Shown: in pieces, positions 38,751 to 47,201 of the stretch
Position numbering within the stretch: the stretch's first letter is position 1
Layout: the number at the start of each line of letters is the position of its first letter
Assembly: GCF_900143185.1 (NCBI RefSeq)
Contig: NZ_FSRQ01000001.1
Span: 1,426,001-1,490,000, forward strand
Direction: 5' to 3'
From: Chryseobacterium scophthalmum
Lineage (GTDB): Bacteria; Bacteroidota; Bacteroidia; Flavobacteriales; Weeksellaceae
DNA: 64,000 nucleotides
Position numbers and translations under genes: made by a program
Notes under the pieces: model-generated
Databases searched by the model: none
Told to the model about the DNA's origin: nothing
What the model saw: the letters and a program-made list of their open reading frames with translations, nothing else

Positions 38751-41657
38751 TTAGAAGTTAAAGTTTAAGCCCATCATATATACTTTTGCATTAGGATATG
38801 CTCCGTAATCGGTACCGTCTGATTGTACAGATTCTGGGTTGTAGCCACCATAATAATGATCTTTTCTCCAGACATTTTCTAAGCTGACATACACTCTTAG
38901 ATTAGAAATTTTTAATTTTTTCACTAATTCCTGCTCAAAATTATATCCTAAAGTCACATTTTTCAGCTGAATGTAAGTCGCATCATACAACCATCTTGTA
39001 TCTAAAAGACTTCCTGTAGTACCGTCTAATCTTGGTGTTTTTCCGTCTCCCGGATCTGCATCAGAACGCCAACGATTTGCCCAGTTCCCCATTACGTTAG
39101 TTGTAGTTCCCATTCCGGTACGGTCAATTGCACGTCCAAGCAATGCATAACTATATCCACCTTTCTGACCTTGGAAAAACACAGAAAGATCAAAACCTTT
39201 ATAAGAAAATGTATTGGTAAACCCCCAATAATAATCAGGAGTAGGACTTCCTACAATATGACGGTCATTTTCGTCAATTTTCCCATCACCGTTAAAATCT
39301 CTGTATTTAACGTCTCCTGCAATCGCTCCAGTTGTTTTGGCAACTGCTGAATTATTAATATCTGCAGTAGAAAGCACCCCAATCGCTTCATATAAATAAA
39401 ATGAATTAAGCTCTTCCCCTACCTTAATAATATTGGTACTGCTGCTAAAACCTGTATAAATAGGCGCATTATCACTTCCCAATTGTAAAACTTTATTATT
39501 ATTGAAGGCAATATTCGCCGAAGTATTCCATTTAAATGCTCCCGTTAAGTTTTTTGTGCTTAGTTCGAATTCTAAACCTTTGTTTTGAACCGAACCTACA
39601 TTCTTCCACATAATATTGTAGCCTGTTGTATAAGGAATTGGCTGCTGCAAAAGAAGATCATTGGTTTTTTTGATGTAATAATCTGCTGTAAAATCAATTC
39701 TGTTGAATAAGCCTAATTCAAAACCAAAATCTGAAGACTGTGTTTTTTCCCAGGTTAAATTCGGATTGGGAATTGTATTGGGTATTAAACCGTTTGATAA
39801 GCCTCCGCCAAATGAATAATTACCTCCGGCAAGTGTACCAAAAGCACGGTAATCTCCAATGTTATTATTCCCATTTTCTCCCCAACTGTATCTTAGTTTT
39901 AAATTGCTTAACCATGTTTTATCTTTAAAAAATTCTTCTTCATCCATTTTCCATGCTCCCCCAAATGCTGCGAAAGTTCCATAAAGATTGTTCCATCCAA
40001 ATCTGGATGAGCCATCTCTACGAATACTTGCAAATAGCATATATTTTTTTTGGTAGTCATAGTTTACACGACCAAACAATGAAGTCAACATCCATTCTGA
40101 AGCAGTATATTCTGAGTTTAATACTGATGCAGACTGAGTGAAGTTAAACGTTTTTAAATCATCATTCGCAAAACCTTTGTTACGATTATATTGCGAAGTC
40201 GTTCTGTAGTTTTCTGCACTATATCCGGCAAGAGCGGCAATAGTATGGCTTCCGAAAGTCTTTTTATAATTTAATAAAGCCTCTCCTAAATATCGGTTAT
40301 AATTTACCGTTCTTCTGCTCGCAATACTTACCTGCCCCGGAATATTGGTAACTAAATTAAAAGTTGGAATGTAACCCGTATTGATATTAAAATTATTTGT
40401 AGCACCTCCCGAAATTTTAAAATTTAAACCCGGTAAAATATCATAAGACATGTACATCGTAGACAACAATCTGAACTCATTGGTATCATTCGTTGTGTTT
40501 TCTAAAGTTCCAATCGGGCTTACTGTAGAACCAGCCCATCTGTATCTTATATTTTTCCAGAAATTGGTATAAAGACCTGCAGATAATTCTGCAACAGGAA
40601 CCATAGAAAGCATTTTATGCGCTTCATTATCTTTTCCGTCTACTGCAGCTCCGTAACTTTGAGAATAACTTGGTCGTAAAGTAATTCCCGCTTTCCATTT
40701 ATCAGAAATGTTGACATCAATAACTGCACTTAAATTGAATCTATTAAAACCAGTATTTAGCGCCATACCTTCCTGATCAAAATACGCAGCCGAAATCGCA
40801 TATTTTACATTCTGACTTCCTCCTCTTACCGATAACTGATAATTCTGAATTGCGGCTGGACGATAAAAAGCATCCTGCCAATCAATATTTGCAACCTGAT
40901 CGGTTCCCCATCTCGGATCTACCATATAAGTAATATTTGCTAAATTATAATCGGTAGTATTTGCCAGATTAAAATAATTTGCTCTTACCGCATAGCTGTC
41001 TGAAGCTGAATTACCAGGAGATAAAGCCACCCATCTTTTATTAATAGATTCGGTTGCATAATCAATCCATTCTGCACTGTTCATGATGTCCAGCTTTTTT
41101 TCAATAGTCTGAACCCCATAATACTGGGAAAATGAGAATGACGGCTTTCCAGAAACTCCTTTTTTGGTTGTTACAATCACAATTCCGTTAGAACCTCGTG
41201 ATCCGTACATTGCTGTAGATGCGGCATCTTTAAGTACTTCAATCGATTGCACATCATCCGGAGAAATGTTGGCCATATCATCCGCTACCATTCCATCTAC
41301 TACATAAAGAGGAGAATTACTTGCCGATATCGAAGCCGAACCACGAACTCTGATTTCCAGTGGCTCTCCCGGTTTTCCTGAAGTAGCACGGGTTTTAACA
41401 CCTGCAATCTGTCCTGTTAATGCCTGATCAACCCGTGAAATAGGACGATCTTTAAAACTTGAGACATTCACTTTTCCGACAGAACCGGTAACTTCTCCTT
41501 TTTTTTGTGTACCATAAGCAATAACGACTACTTCCTCTATCTCCTTTGTTTTAGATTTTGTACTATCCGTGGTCTTATTGGTAGATTGTTTTTCCTGTGC
41601 GAAGATAAAACTTGTGGTACTTAGTAAAATACCAAGAGTTATTATAGATTTCTTCAT
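38751..41657 (-). CDS. SusC/RagA family TonB-linked outer membrane protein
   Basis: A 968-residue TonB-dependent channel. The signal peptide is MKKSIITLGILLSTTSFIFAQ. A short Ser/Thr/Lys linker follows, then EEVVVIAYGTQKKGEVTGSVGKV and the plug with the SusC signature VQSIEVLKDAASTAMYGSRGSNG. The barrel ends in YMMGLNFNF. Unlike most SusC proteins it lacks the N-terminal carboxypeptidase-regulatory-like domain. It is paired with susD immediately downstream. No anti-sigma/ECF pair or hybrid sensor is adjacent. Confidence 0.92.
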   Translation of the reverse strand: MKKSIITLGILLSTTSFIFAQEKQSTNKTTDSTKSKTKEIEEVVVIAYGTQKKGEVTGSVGKVNVSSFKDRPISRVDQALTGQIAGVKTRATSGKPGEPLEIRVRGSASISASNSPLYVVDGMVADDMANISPDDVQSIEVLKDAASTAMYGSRGSNGIVIVTTKKGVSGKPSFSFSQYYGVQTIEKKLDIMNSAEWIDYATESINKRWVALSPGNSASDSYAVRANYFNLANTTDYNLANITYMVDPRWGTDQVANIDWQDAFYRPAAIQNYQLSVRGGSQNVKYAISAAYFDQEGMALNTGFNRFNLSAVIDVNISDKWKAGITLRPSYSQSYGAAVDGKDNEAHKMLSMVPVAELSAGLYTNFWKNIRYRWAGSTVSPIGTLENTTNDTNEFRLLSTMYMSYDILPGLNFKISGGATNNFNINTGYIPTFNLVTNIPGQVSIASRRTVNYNRYLGEALLNYKKTFGSHTIAALAGYSAENYRTTSQYNRNKGFANDDLKTFNFTQSASVLNSEYTASEWMLTSLFGRVNYDYQKKYMLFASIRRDGSSRFGWNNLYGTFAAFGGAWKMDEEEFFKDKTWLSNLKLRYSWGENGNNNIGDYRAFGTLAGGNYSFGGGLSNGLIPNTIPNPNLTWEKTQSSDFGFELGLFNRIDFTADYYIKKTNDLLLQQPIPYTTGYNIMWKNVGSVQNKGLEFELSTKNLTGAFKWNTSANIAFNNNKVLQLGSDNAPIYTGFSSSTNIIKVGEELNSFYLYEAIGVLSTADINNSAVAKTTGAIAGDVKYRDFNGDGKIDENDRHIVGSPTPDYYWGFTNTFSYKGFDLSVFFQGQKGGYSYALLGRAIDRTGMGTTTNVMGNWANRWRSDADPGDGKTPRLDGTTGSLLDTRWLYDATYIQLKNVTLGYNFEQELVKKLKISNLRVYVSLENVWRKDHYYGGYNPESVQSDGTDYGAYPNAKVYMMGLNFNF

Positions 41658-41959
41658 TTCGTGACTGGTGATTAATAATTATTACTTTTATACTTTCTCG
41701 TAAATTAAAACGTAAGAAAAGTTAAATCTGGAAAGACATGATATTTCTCATATTTTTATTTTTATAAAAGTATACTTATCGAAAATTTCTGCTATCCTGC
41801 TGTTACCTGCTCAAATCTCTTTAAAAAGAAATACTGGCAAATAATTTATTTAAAGCCAACTTTTAAGCTATATTTTTTCAAAAAAAGAAAAGATTTTCAA
41901 GCTTATACACTCAGATTTGATAGAAATCTGTTTCGAAATATTTTCATACAATCTCAATG

Positions 41960-41979
41960 TTGGCTTTGTTTTTGCCAAG
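41960..41979 (+). promoter_or_regulatory. inverted repeat / sigma-54-like site before the receiver gene
   Basis: TTGGCTTTGTTTTTGCCAA combines a 5-bp inverted repeat (TTGGC/GCCAA) with GG-N10-GC spacing (GG 41962-41963, GC 41974-41975). As a promoter it would start transcription at the ATG itself (41988), so the meaning is uncertain. Confidence 0.3.
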
Positions 41980-41987
41980 CAAGAGGT

Positions 41988-42344
41988 ATGAAAACAATTT
42001 TTATCGTAGAAGATGAGACAGGCATCAGAGATGCATTACAATTGCTCCTGTCATTCGAAAATTATGACGTACGTTCATTTGCAACCGTTGAAGCCTTCAA
42101 CAATAGAGATCAATCGGTTATTCCGGATGTTTTTATTTTAGATGTAAGATTACCCGATGGTTCAGGAACCGATTTATGCAATCAAATAAAAGAAGATGAA
42201 GCTACCTCAAAAATTCCTGTAATGATCATCAGTGCTCATGCAAAAGCCGAAAATGTAATCAATTCTTGTGATGCCGATGAATTTATTTCTAAACCATTTG
42301 ACATTGATGATGTTCTTGTTAAAATTGAAAAACTAACGGCTTAA
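41988..42344 (+). CDS. single-domain response regulator (CheY-like)
   Basis: A 118-residue stand-alone receiver domain. The acidic pocket is E8-D9-E10 in IFIVEDETG, the phospho-acceptor is Asp52 in FILDVRLPDGSG, the switch residue is Ser82 in MIISAHA, and the conserved lysine is Lys102 in ISKPFD. There is no output domain, so it acts by protein contact or in a phosphorelay. The kinase is not adjacent; the orphan phytochrome kinase 9 kb away is one possible partner, without evidence. A hairpin follows at 42368-42405. Confidence 0.88.
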   Translation: MKTIFIVEDETGIRDALQLLLSFENYDVRSFATVEAFNNRDQSVIPDVFILDVRLPDGSGTDLCNQIKEDEATSKIPVMIISAHAKAENVINSCDADEFISKPFDIDDVLVKIEKLTA

Positions 42345-42367
42345 TACTCTATCAATTATTATAAATA

Positions 42368-42408
42368 AAAACACTCTGAAGCATCTTGTTTTAGGGTGTT
42401 TTGTTTTT
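42368..42408 (+). terminator. terminator after the receiver gene
   Basis: AAAACACTCT pairs with AGGGTGTTTT (one G-T pair), followed by GTTTTTATT. The loop is fairly long. Confidence 0.55.
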
Positions 42409-42468
42409 ATTGAAAAAAAGAAATTCAAGGTTTATAAAATCTAAAATTTTCATTTAATACTTGTTTTG

Positions 42469-42521
42469 CTAACTTTTGAATAATTTAATACCATCATAAA
42501 ATCTTTTGTCGCTTTTGCAGT
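42469..42521. repeat. dispersed inverted-repeat element, copy 2 (right arm only)
   Basis: CTAACTTTTG (42469-42478) and ATCTTTTGTCGCTTTTGCAGT (42501-42521) match the right half of the palindrome at 45644-45776. It lies just before the TPP riboswitch promoter. Confidence 0.5.
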
Positions 42522-42539
42522 TAAAGAAGTATTTTTCAA

Positions 42540-42547
42540 TACTTTTG
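42540..42547 (+). promoter_or_regulatory. -7 promoter element of the thiamin operon
   Basis: TACTTTTG is a perfect TAnnTTTG element 6 nt before the TPP riboswitch P1 stem; TTTG at 42514-42517 could be the -33 part, though the 22-nt spacing is long. Confidence 0.6.
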
Positions 42548-42552
42548 TGTAC

Positions 42553-42628
42553 GCTTTAGGGGTATTCTGAAAAGAATTGAGAGAGTCCCTTTGAACCTGA
42601 TACGGCTTACACCGACGTAGGGAAAAGC
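42553..42628 (+). promoter_or_regulatory. TPP riboswitch (THI element)
   Basis: The P1 stem is GCTTT (42553-42557) with AAAGC (42624-42628). Inside are AGGGG, TTGAGAGAGTCCCTTTGAACCTGATACGG and ACACCGACGTAGGGAA, the conserved thiamin pyrophosphate aptamer; CTGAGA of the consensus appears as TTGAGA. It precedes thiM by 74 nt. Bound TPP should lower expression of the salvage genes; whether by termination or blocked translation is not clear, as no strong terminator is seen. Confidence 0.93.
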
Positions 42629-42701
42629 AATATGTCATATTCTAAAATGATGACTGTTGTTCCGGATTTATCCTAAAGCTTTTATTGATAAAAATATTAG
42701 A

Positions 42702-43499
42702 ATGGAAAATAATCTTTGGAACAATATCCTTCAAGTACGCAACACTTCTCCCCTTGTTCACAGTATCACCAATTATGTGGTAATGAACAGCACTGCCAAT
42801 GCGGTTTTAGCAATTGGCGCATCACCTATAATGGCTCATGCAAAATCTGAAGTGGAAGAAATGGTAAATATTTCGCACTCACTGGTTGTCAATATCGGTA
42901 CAGTTGATGAATATTGGGAAGAATCAATTCTTCTGGCTGTAAAAAAAGCGAATGAATTAAACAAACCCTGGATTTTAGATCCTGTTGGATCCGGAGCAAC
43001 CTCTTATCGTGATTCGGTTTTAAGTAAGATTCTTTCTTTAAACCCGACCGTTATCAGAGGAAATGCCTCTGAAATTATCGCTCTTTCAAAAGCCAGTAAA
43101 ACCATTACAAAAGGAGTCGACAGTACAGCAAAAAGTAATGAAGCTGTAGAAGCTGCCAAAATATTAGTTCAAAACCACAAATCATTAGTTTGTATTTCAG
43201 GAGAAACCGATATCATCATTAGTGAAAATCAAGAAATTCATTTAAAAAATGGTCATCCGATGATGACAAAAGTTACCGGATTGGGTTGTACAGCAACTGC
43301 ACTGATTGGTTCTTTTATCGGAGTTATTGATGACAAAACAGAAGCTATTATTGCTGCAATGAGTTTATTGGGTATCGCAGGAGAAATAGCAGCTAAACAA
43401 AGTGCAGGTCCGGGAAGTTTACAACTCAATATCATTGATAAACTGTACAATATTACAGAAGATGAGTTTTATGATCATTTAAAAATGCTAAAACAATGA
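42702..43499 (+). CDS. thiM: hydroxyethylthiazole kinase
   Basis: A 265-residue ribokinase-like enzyme that phosphorylates 4-methyl-5-(2-hydroxyethyl)thiazole, the thiazole salvage step. Landmarks are SPLVHSITNYVVMNSTANAVLAIGASPIM at 16-44, WILDPVGSGAT, and the catalytic Cys196 in VTGLGCTATALIGSF. The ATG at 42702 gives the usual family start. A frame to 42657 would need a TTG start and adds nothing conserved. First gene behind the TPP riboswitch. Its last four bases overlap the start of thiE (ATGA). Confidence 0.93.
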   Translation: MENNLWNNILQVRNTSPLVHSITNYVVMNSTANAVLAIGASPIMAHAKSEVEEMVNISHSLVVNIGTVDEYWEESILLAVKKANELNKPWILDPVGSGATSYRDSVLSKILSLNPTVIRGNASEIIALSKASKTITKGVDSTAKSNEAVEAAKILVQNHKSLVCISGETDIIISENQEIHLKNGHPMMTKVTGLGCTATALIGSFIGVIDDKTEAIIAAMSLLGIAGEIAAKQSAGPGSLQLNIIDKLYNITEDEFYDHLKMLKQ

Positions 43500-44134
43500 T
43501 TTTAAAACCATCATTTCCCTATCAGTTATATTTGGTGATTTCAGAGAAAGATTGTTTAGGAAAAGACTTTCTTGAAGTTGCAGAAAAATCGATTCTAGGT
43601 GGTGTTGATATTATTCAGCTGCGTGAAAAAAATACCTCAACAGAAGATTTTCTTCGAAAAGCATTTACATTAAAAGAAATCACTGATAAATACAATATTC
43701 CGCTTATTATTAATGATCATTTTGAGGTTGCTGAAAAAATTGGTTCAGCAGGAATTCATGTCGGGAATAATGATAAATCTCCGTCAAGTCTCAGAAATGA
43801 ATTGTTTTTTAAAGATAAAATGATCGGATATTCTATTGAATATTTAAGCCAACTTGAAAATGTAAACACAGAATTGTCAGATTACCTGGGAATCAGTCCC
43901 ATATTTAGCACCGACACCAAAAAAGATACAGTGACTGAATGGGGACTGGAAGGTTTATCAAAAATAAGATCGCTTACAGACAAACCACTCGTTGCCATCG
44001 GAAATATCAATTCTTCAAACGTAGCCTCCATTATAAAAGCAGGAGCAGATACATTAGCTGTTGTATCTGCCATTTGCAGTGCCAAAAATCCTGAAAAAGC
44101 AGCGTATAAAATTAAAAATGAAATAGTAAAATGA
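43496..44134 (+). CDS. thiE: thiamine phosphate synthase
   Basis: A 212-residue TIM-barrel enzyme joining thiazole phosphate and HMP pyrophosphate to thiamin phosphate. IIQLREKNTSTEDFL holds the pyrophosphate-binding QLREK. Also seen are IINDHFEVAEKIGSAGIHVGNND (usual LxNDxxxxAxxxGxxGxHxG), YLGISPIFSTDTKKD, LVAIGNINSSN and GADTLAVVSAI. It overlaps thiM by 4 nt and thiD by 4 nt, consistent with translational coupling in one operon. Confidence 0.93.
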   Translation: MILKPSFPYQLYLVISEKDCLGKDFLEVAEKSILGGVDIIQLREKNTSTEDFLRKAFTLKEITDKYNIPLIINDHFEVAEKIGSAGIHVGNNDKSPSSLRNELFFKDKMIGYSIEYLSQLENVNTELSDYLGISPIFSTDTKKDTVTEWGLEGLSKIRSLTDKPLVAIGNINSSNVASIIKAGADTLAVVSAICSAKNPEKAAYKIKNEIVK

Positions 44135-44964
44135 AAAAATATACTTATCCTACCGTTCTTACAATTGCAGGTTTTGACGGCAGTGGTGGCGCAGGAATAC
44201 AGGCAGATATCAAAACATTTTCAGCTTTGGGATGTTATTCAACATCGGTACTTACTGCACTTCCTGTTCAAAATACAATGGGCGTAAGAAAAATATATCC
44301 TGTTTCGGTGGAGGCTGTTGCAGATCAAATAGAAGCTGTACTAGACGATATTTTTCCTGATGCCATTAAAATTGGTATGGTTCATACGCCTCAATTGGTT
44401 GAAGCTATTGTGAAAACTTTAAGTAAATATCCAAAGATTCCCATTGTATTTGATCCTGTCATGGTTGCCACAAGCGGACATCGTTTGATTGAAGAAGAAA
44501 CCATTCAAACCATTATTGAACAATTATTTCCCATCGCAGAAATTATCACCCCGAATATGGATGAAGCTTCTATATTGGCAAAAATGGAGGTTAAAACGTT
44601 AGAAGATATGAAAATTGCGGGTGAAAAGATCTTAAGATCAGGCTGTAAAAATATTCTTCTTAAAGGTGGACATCAGGAATTACCAACTGTTACTTCATTA
44701 TTGTTTGAAGAAAACGGTAAACAATCTAGTTTTGAAACTATAAAATTTGCTACGAATAATACCCACGGTTCCGGCTGTACGCTTTCTTCGGCAATTGCTG
44801 CTTTTATAGCACGAGGAGAAAATTTATTTAATGCGGTTGAATTGGCACAACAATATGTTTTTGAAGCTATTAAAAACGGAAAAGATGTTGTCGTCGGAAA
44901 AGGAAATGGTCCTCTTAATCACTTTTTTAATCCTCATAAAATAATTAAAAATGAGTTGGTCTGA
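44131..44964 (+). CDS. thiD: hydroxymethylpyrimidine/phosphomethylpyrimidine kinase
   Basis: A 277-residue ribokinase-family enzyme that phosphorylates HMP twice, giving the pyrimidine substrate of ThiE. Motifs: LTIAGFDGSGGAGIQADIKTFSALGCY at the N-terminus, VFDPVMVATSGHRL, ITPNMDEA, LLKGGHQ and NTHGSGCTLSSAIAA with the anion-hole/catalytic Cys. It overlaps thiE by 4 nt and tenA by 14 nt. Confidence 0.93.
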   Translation: MKKYTYPTVLTIAGFDGSGGAGIQADIKTFSALGCYSTSVLTALPVQNTMGVRKIYPVSVEAVADQIEAVLDDIFPDAIKIGMVHTPQLVEAIVKTLSKYPKIPIVFDPVMVATSGHRLIEEETIQTIIEQLFPIAEIITPNMDEASILAKMEVKTLEDMKIAGEKILRSGCKNILLKGGHQELPTVTSLLFEENGKQSSFETIKFATNNTHGSGCTLSSAIAAFIARGENLFNAVELAQQYVFEAIKNGKDVVVGKGNGPLNHFFNPHKIIKNELV

Positions 44965-45601
44965 ATTAACCTGGAAACAAACTGAAGAACGATACCAAGC
45001 CATTCTTACCATGCCTTTTGTTTCTCAATTGGCAGATGGAAGTCTTCCCAAAGAAAAATTTCAGTTTTACATGGCTCAGGATTCTTTATATCTCGAGCAT
45101 TTTGGAAGAGCATTGGCGTTGATTGCAGCAAGAGCGTATGATATCAGTAATACCTTGCAATATCTGAAATATGCAGAAACAGCAATTATCGTCGAAAATG
45201 CACTTCATGAATCTTATTTTAAAGATTTTGGCTTAATAGATAAAGGTACAATGCAGCCTGTCTGTCATCATTATGTGCACTTTCTTAAAAGTACCGCTGC
45301 ACTAGATTCCGTAGAAATAGCGATGGCGGCAGTATTGCCTTGTTTTTGGATCTATAAAAAAGTAGGAGACCACATTTACAATACCATACAATCTGAAAAT
45401 AATCCTTACCAAAAATGGATTGAAACGTATGGCGGTGAAGAATTTGCAGAAGCCGTACAACAGGCGATTAATATCTGCGATGAGGTAGCCGCTTCTACAA
45501 CTCCTGCGATTAGAGAAAAAATGACAGAAGCATTTTTAACCTCCTCCCGAATGGAATATTATTTCTGGGAAGCAGCTTATGACAGTAAAACCTGGATTTA
45601 A
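44951..45601 (+). CDS. tenA: thiaminase II / aminopyrimidine aminohydrolase TenA
   Basis: A 216-residue all-helical TenA protein. It hydrolyses aminopyrimidine breakdown products of thiamin so that HMP can be reused. Motifs: LPKEKFQFYMAQDSLYLEHFGRALALIAARA, ALHESYF, AVLPCFWIYKKVGD with the catalytic Cys, and the C-terminal SSRMEYYFWEAAY, whose Glu should be the general acid/base. It is the last gene of thiM-thiE-thiD-tenA. The set recycles both halves of thiamin and lacks the de novo genes thiC and thiG in this window. Confidence 0.92.
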   Translation: MSWSELTWKQTEERYQAILTMPFVSQLADGSLPKEKFQFYMAQDSLYLEHFGRALALIAARAYDISNTLQYLKYAETAIIVENALHESYFKDFGLIDKGTMQPVCHHYVHFLKSTAALDSVEIAMAAVLPCFWIYKKVGDHIYNTIQSENNPYQKWIETYGGEEFAEAVQQAINICDEVAASTTPAIREKMTEAFLTSSRMEYYFWEAAYDSKTWI

Positions 45602-45643
45602 CTTTGAAAAAAGAAGCTTATTCATTTTAAAATATTTTTATTT

Positions 45644-45776
45644 ACCGCAAAAGCATCAAAAGAAATGATTGAAAAATAGAAATTCAAAAGCTTACAAAAC
45701 TAAGCATGATTAACATCTATTTTGTAAACTTTTGATTGTATAAAAACAATCTATCATCTTTTGTTTCTTTTGCGGT
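45644..45776. repeat. 133-bp long imperfect palindrome (MITE-like), copy 3
   Basis: Outer arms ACCGCAAAAG (45644-45653) and CTTTTGCGGT (45767-45776) are perfect inverted repeats. Inner arms TCAAAAGCTTACAAAA (45684-45699) and TTTTGTAAACTTTTGA (45720-45735) match at 15 of 16. The whole would fold as one long hairpin. No coding sequence. Related pieces lie at 4058-4151 and 42469-42521. It fills the gap between tenA and the AraC gene. Confidence 0.7.
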
Positions 45777-45929
45777 TTAAATTATTAAGTATTAAAAAAA
45801 CAAATAATTCATACCATTTGGACTCAGGTTTTATTATTCATAAAATTTTGGAAATATGAGTATGGTATCTATTAGCAATTCATTTATATTTACAGCACAA
45901 AAAACTATAATCTAAAAGAGATCTGGTGA

Positions 45930-47048
45930 ATGGATAATTTCTTAAATATTGTAACGGGCATCTCGCTGTTCATTTCATTTTTTTTGGCGTTTTTTATGCT
46001 AACGGTCACTACTAAACACAAAACAAGCAACCGTATTTTCGCATTTTTTCTTATCATAACTGCTATTGATACCAGCGAACCATTGATCAGTCACTTTACA
46101 AATGGTCCTTCAAATCTGGGAATATTTAGAACGACACTGTCTTACATGCAAATTCCTGCTTTTTATCTTTATGTTTTGTCGGTTTGTCATTCAGATTTTA
46201 GATGGAAGCCGAAATATCTTCTTCACCTGCTTCCGTTCCTTATTGTCAATCTTGCGTTATTGCCCCGTTTTTATAGTGTAGATGTTGCTTCAAAGCTCGA
46301 CTTCATCATCAACCGCCAAAATATGATAGAGTTGCAGTTGACTCATTGGCTGTTTCATCTTCAGGTTCTGGTATATTTTACGGCAATTTTTCTATTATTG
46401 AGAAGAGCAAAAAAACTTTATCTGGAAAATAATTCAGGTGGAAATCTTAATTCTTATCAATGGCTGTTTCAACTTACCAGCGTTTTAACGGCTCTTTACC
46501 TAATTGTTATTTTCAAAAATATTTTCAAATTTTCTGATTATCTTTACATTTCTGATTGGATCAAGATAGGAATTCTCTTGCTGCAACCTTTTATCACTTG
46601 TTGGTATCTGTACAAAGCACTTAATTATCCGGGACTTTTTAGAAATATTGATTCAAAAATGAAGCTCGTTTCCGATTTTTCTTTGGAAGAAAAAACAATA
46701 GAACCGGAAACACTGAATGAAGATTTATTGAAGCTTAAAAAATACATGACTGATGAAAAGCCGTTTCTTAATCCGGATTTAAAGATTCAGGATATTTCAA
46801 AAGAAATCAATGTTCCTGTTCGCGAATTATCAGTTTTAATTAATCATCAATTGGGGCAGCATTTTTATGATTTCGTTAATACGTACCGAATTGAAAATGC
46901 CATGGAAATCCTGAAAGATTCATCAAAATCGAAGATTACCATTCTCGAAATTTTGTATGAAGTTGGTTTTAATTCAAAATCTTCTTTCAATACAGCTTTT
47001 AAAAAACAAACCGGAAACACTCCTACCGCTTATCGTAAAGCAGTGTAA
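45930..47048 (+). CDS. AraC family regulator with membrane N-terminus
   Basis: A 372-residue protein. The first 230 residues contain about seven membrane segments (e.g. IVTGISLFISFFLAFFMLTVT, LLHLLPFLIVNLALLPRF, ILLLQPFITCWYLYKALNYPG), in the style of 7TM membrane-sensor AraC regulators. The C-terminus (about 265-370) is an AraC-type double helix-turn-helix with IQDISKEINVPVRELSVLIN and ITILEILYEVGFNSKSSFNTAFKKQTGNTPTAYRK. It may sense an extracellular or membrane signal and control the two serine hydrolase genes that follow on the same strand; that target is a guess from position. Confidence 0.85.
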   Translation: MDNFLNIVTGISLFISFFLAFFMLTVTTKHKTSNRIFAFFLIITAIDTSEPLISHFTNGPSNLGIFRTTLSYMQIPAFYLYVLSVCHSDFRWKPKYLLHLLPFLIVNLALLPRFYSVDVASKLDFIINRQNMIELQLTHWLFHLQVLVYFTAIFLLLRRAKKLYLENNSGGNLNSYQWLFQLTSVLTALYLIVIFKNIFKFSDYLYISDWIKIGILLLQPFITCWYLYKALNYPGLFRNIDSKMKLVSDFSLEEKTIEPETLNEDLLKLKKYMTDEKPFLNPDLKIQDISKEINVPVRELSVLINHQLGQHFYDFVNTYRIENAMEILKDSSKSKITILEILYEVGFNSKSSFNTAFKKQTGNTPTAYRKAV

Positions 47049-47201
47049 AACAACCGTTTGTAATTACTCGTACTTTCTAATTTATTACTCATACCAATTT
47101 TTTTATCGAAATAAGGCCGAATACTTTTATTCGGTCGTATAAGATTCTGCTCTTCCACATCTTTGTATCGAAATATTTATCAAACCTTAAATAACGATAC
47201 A

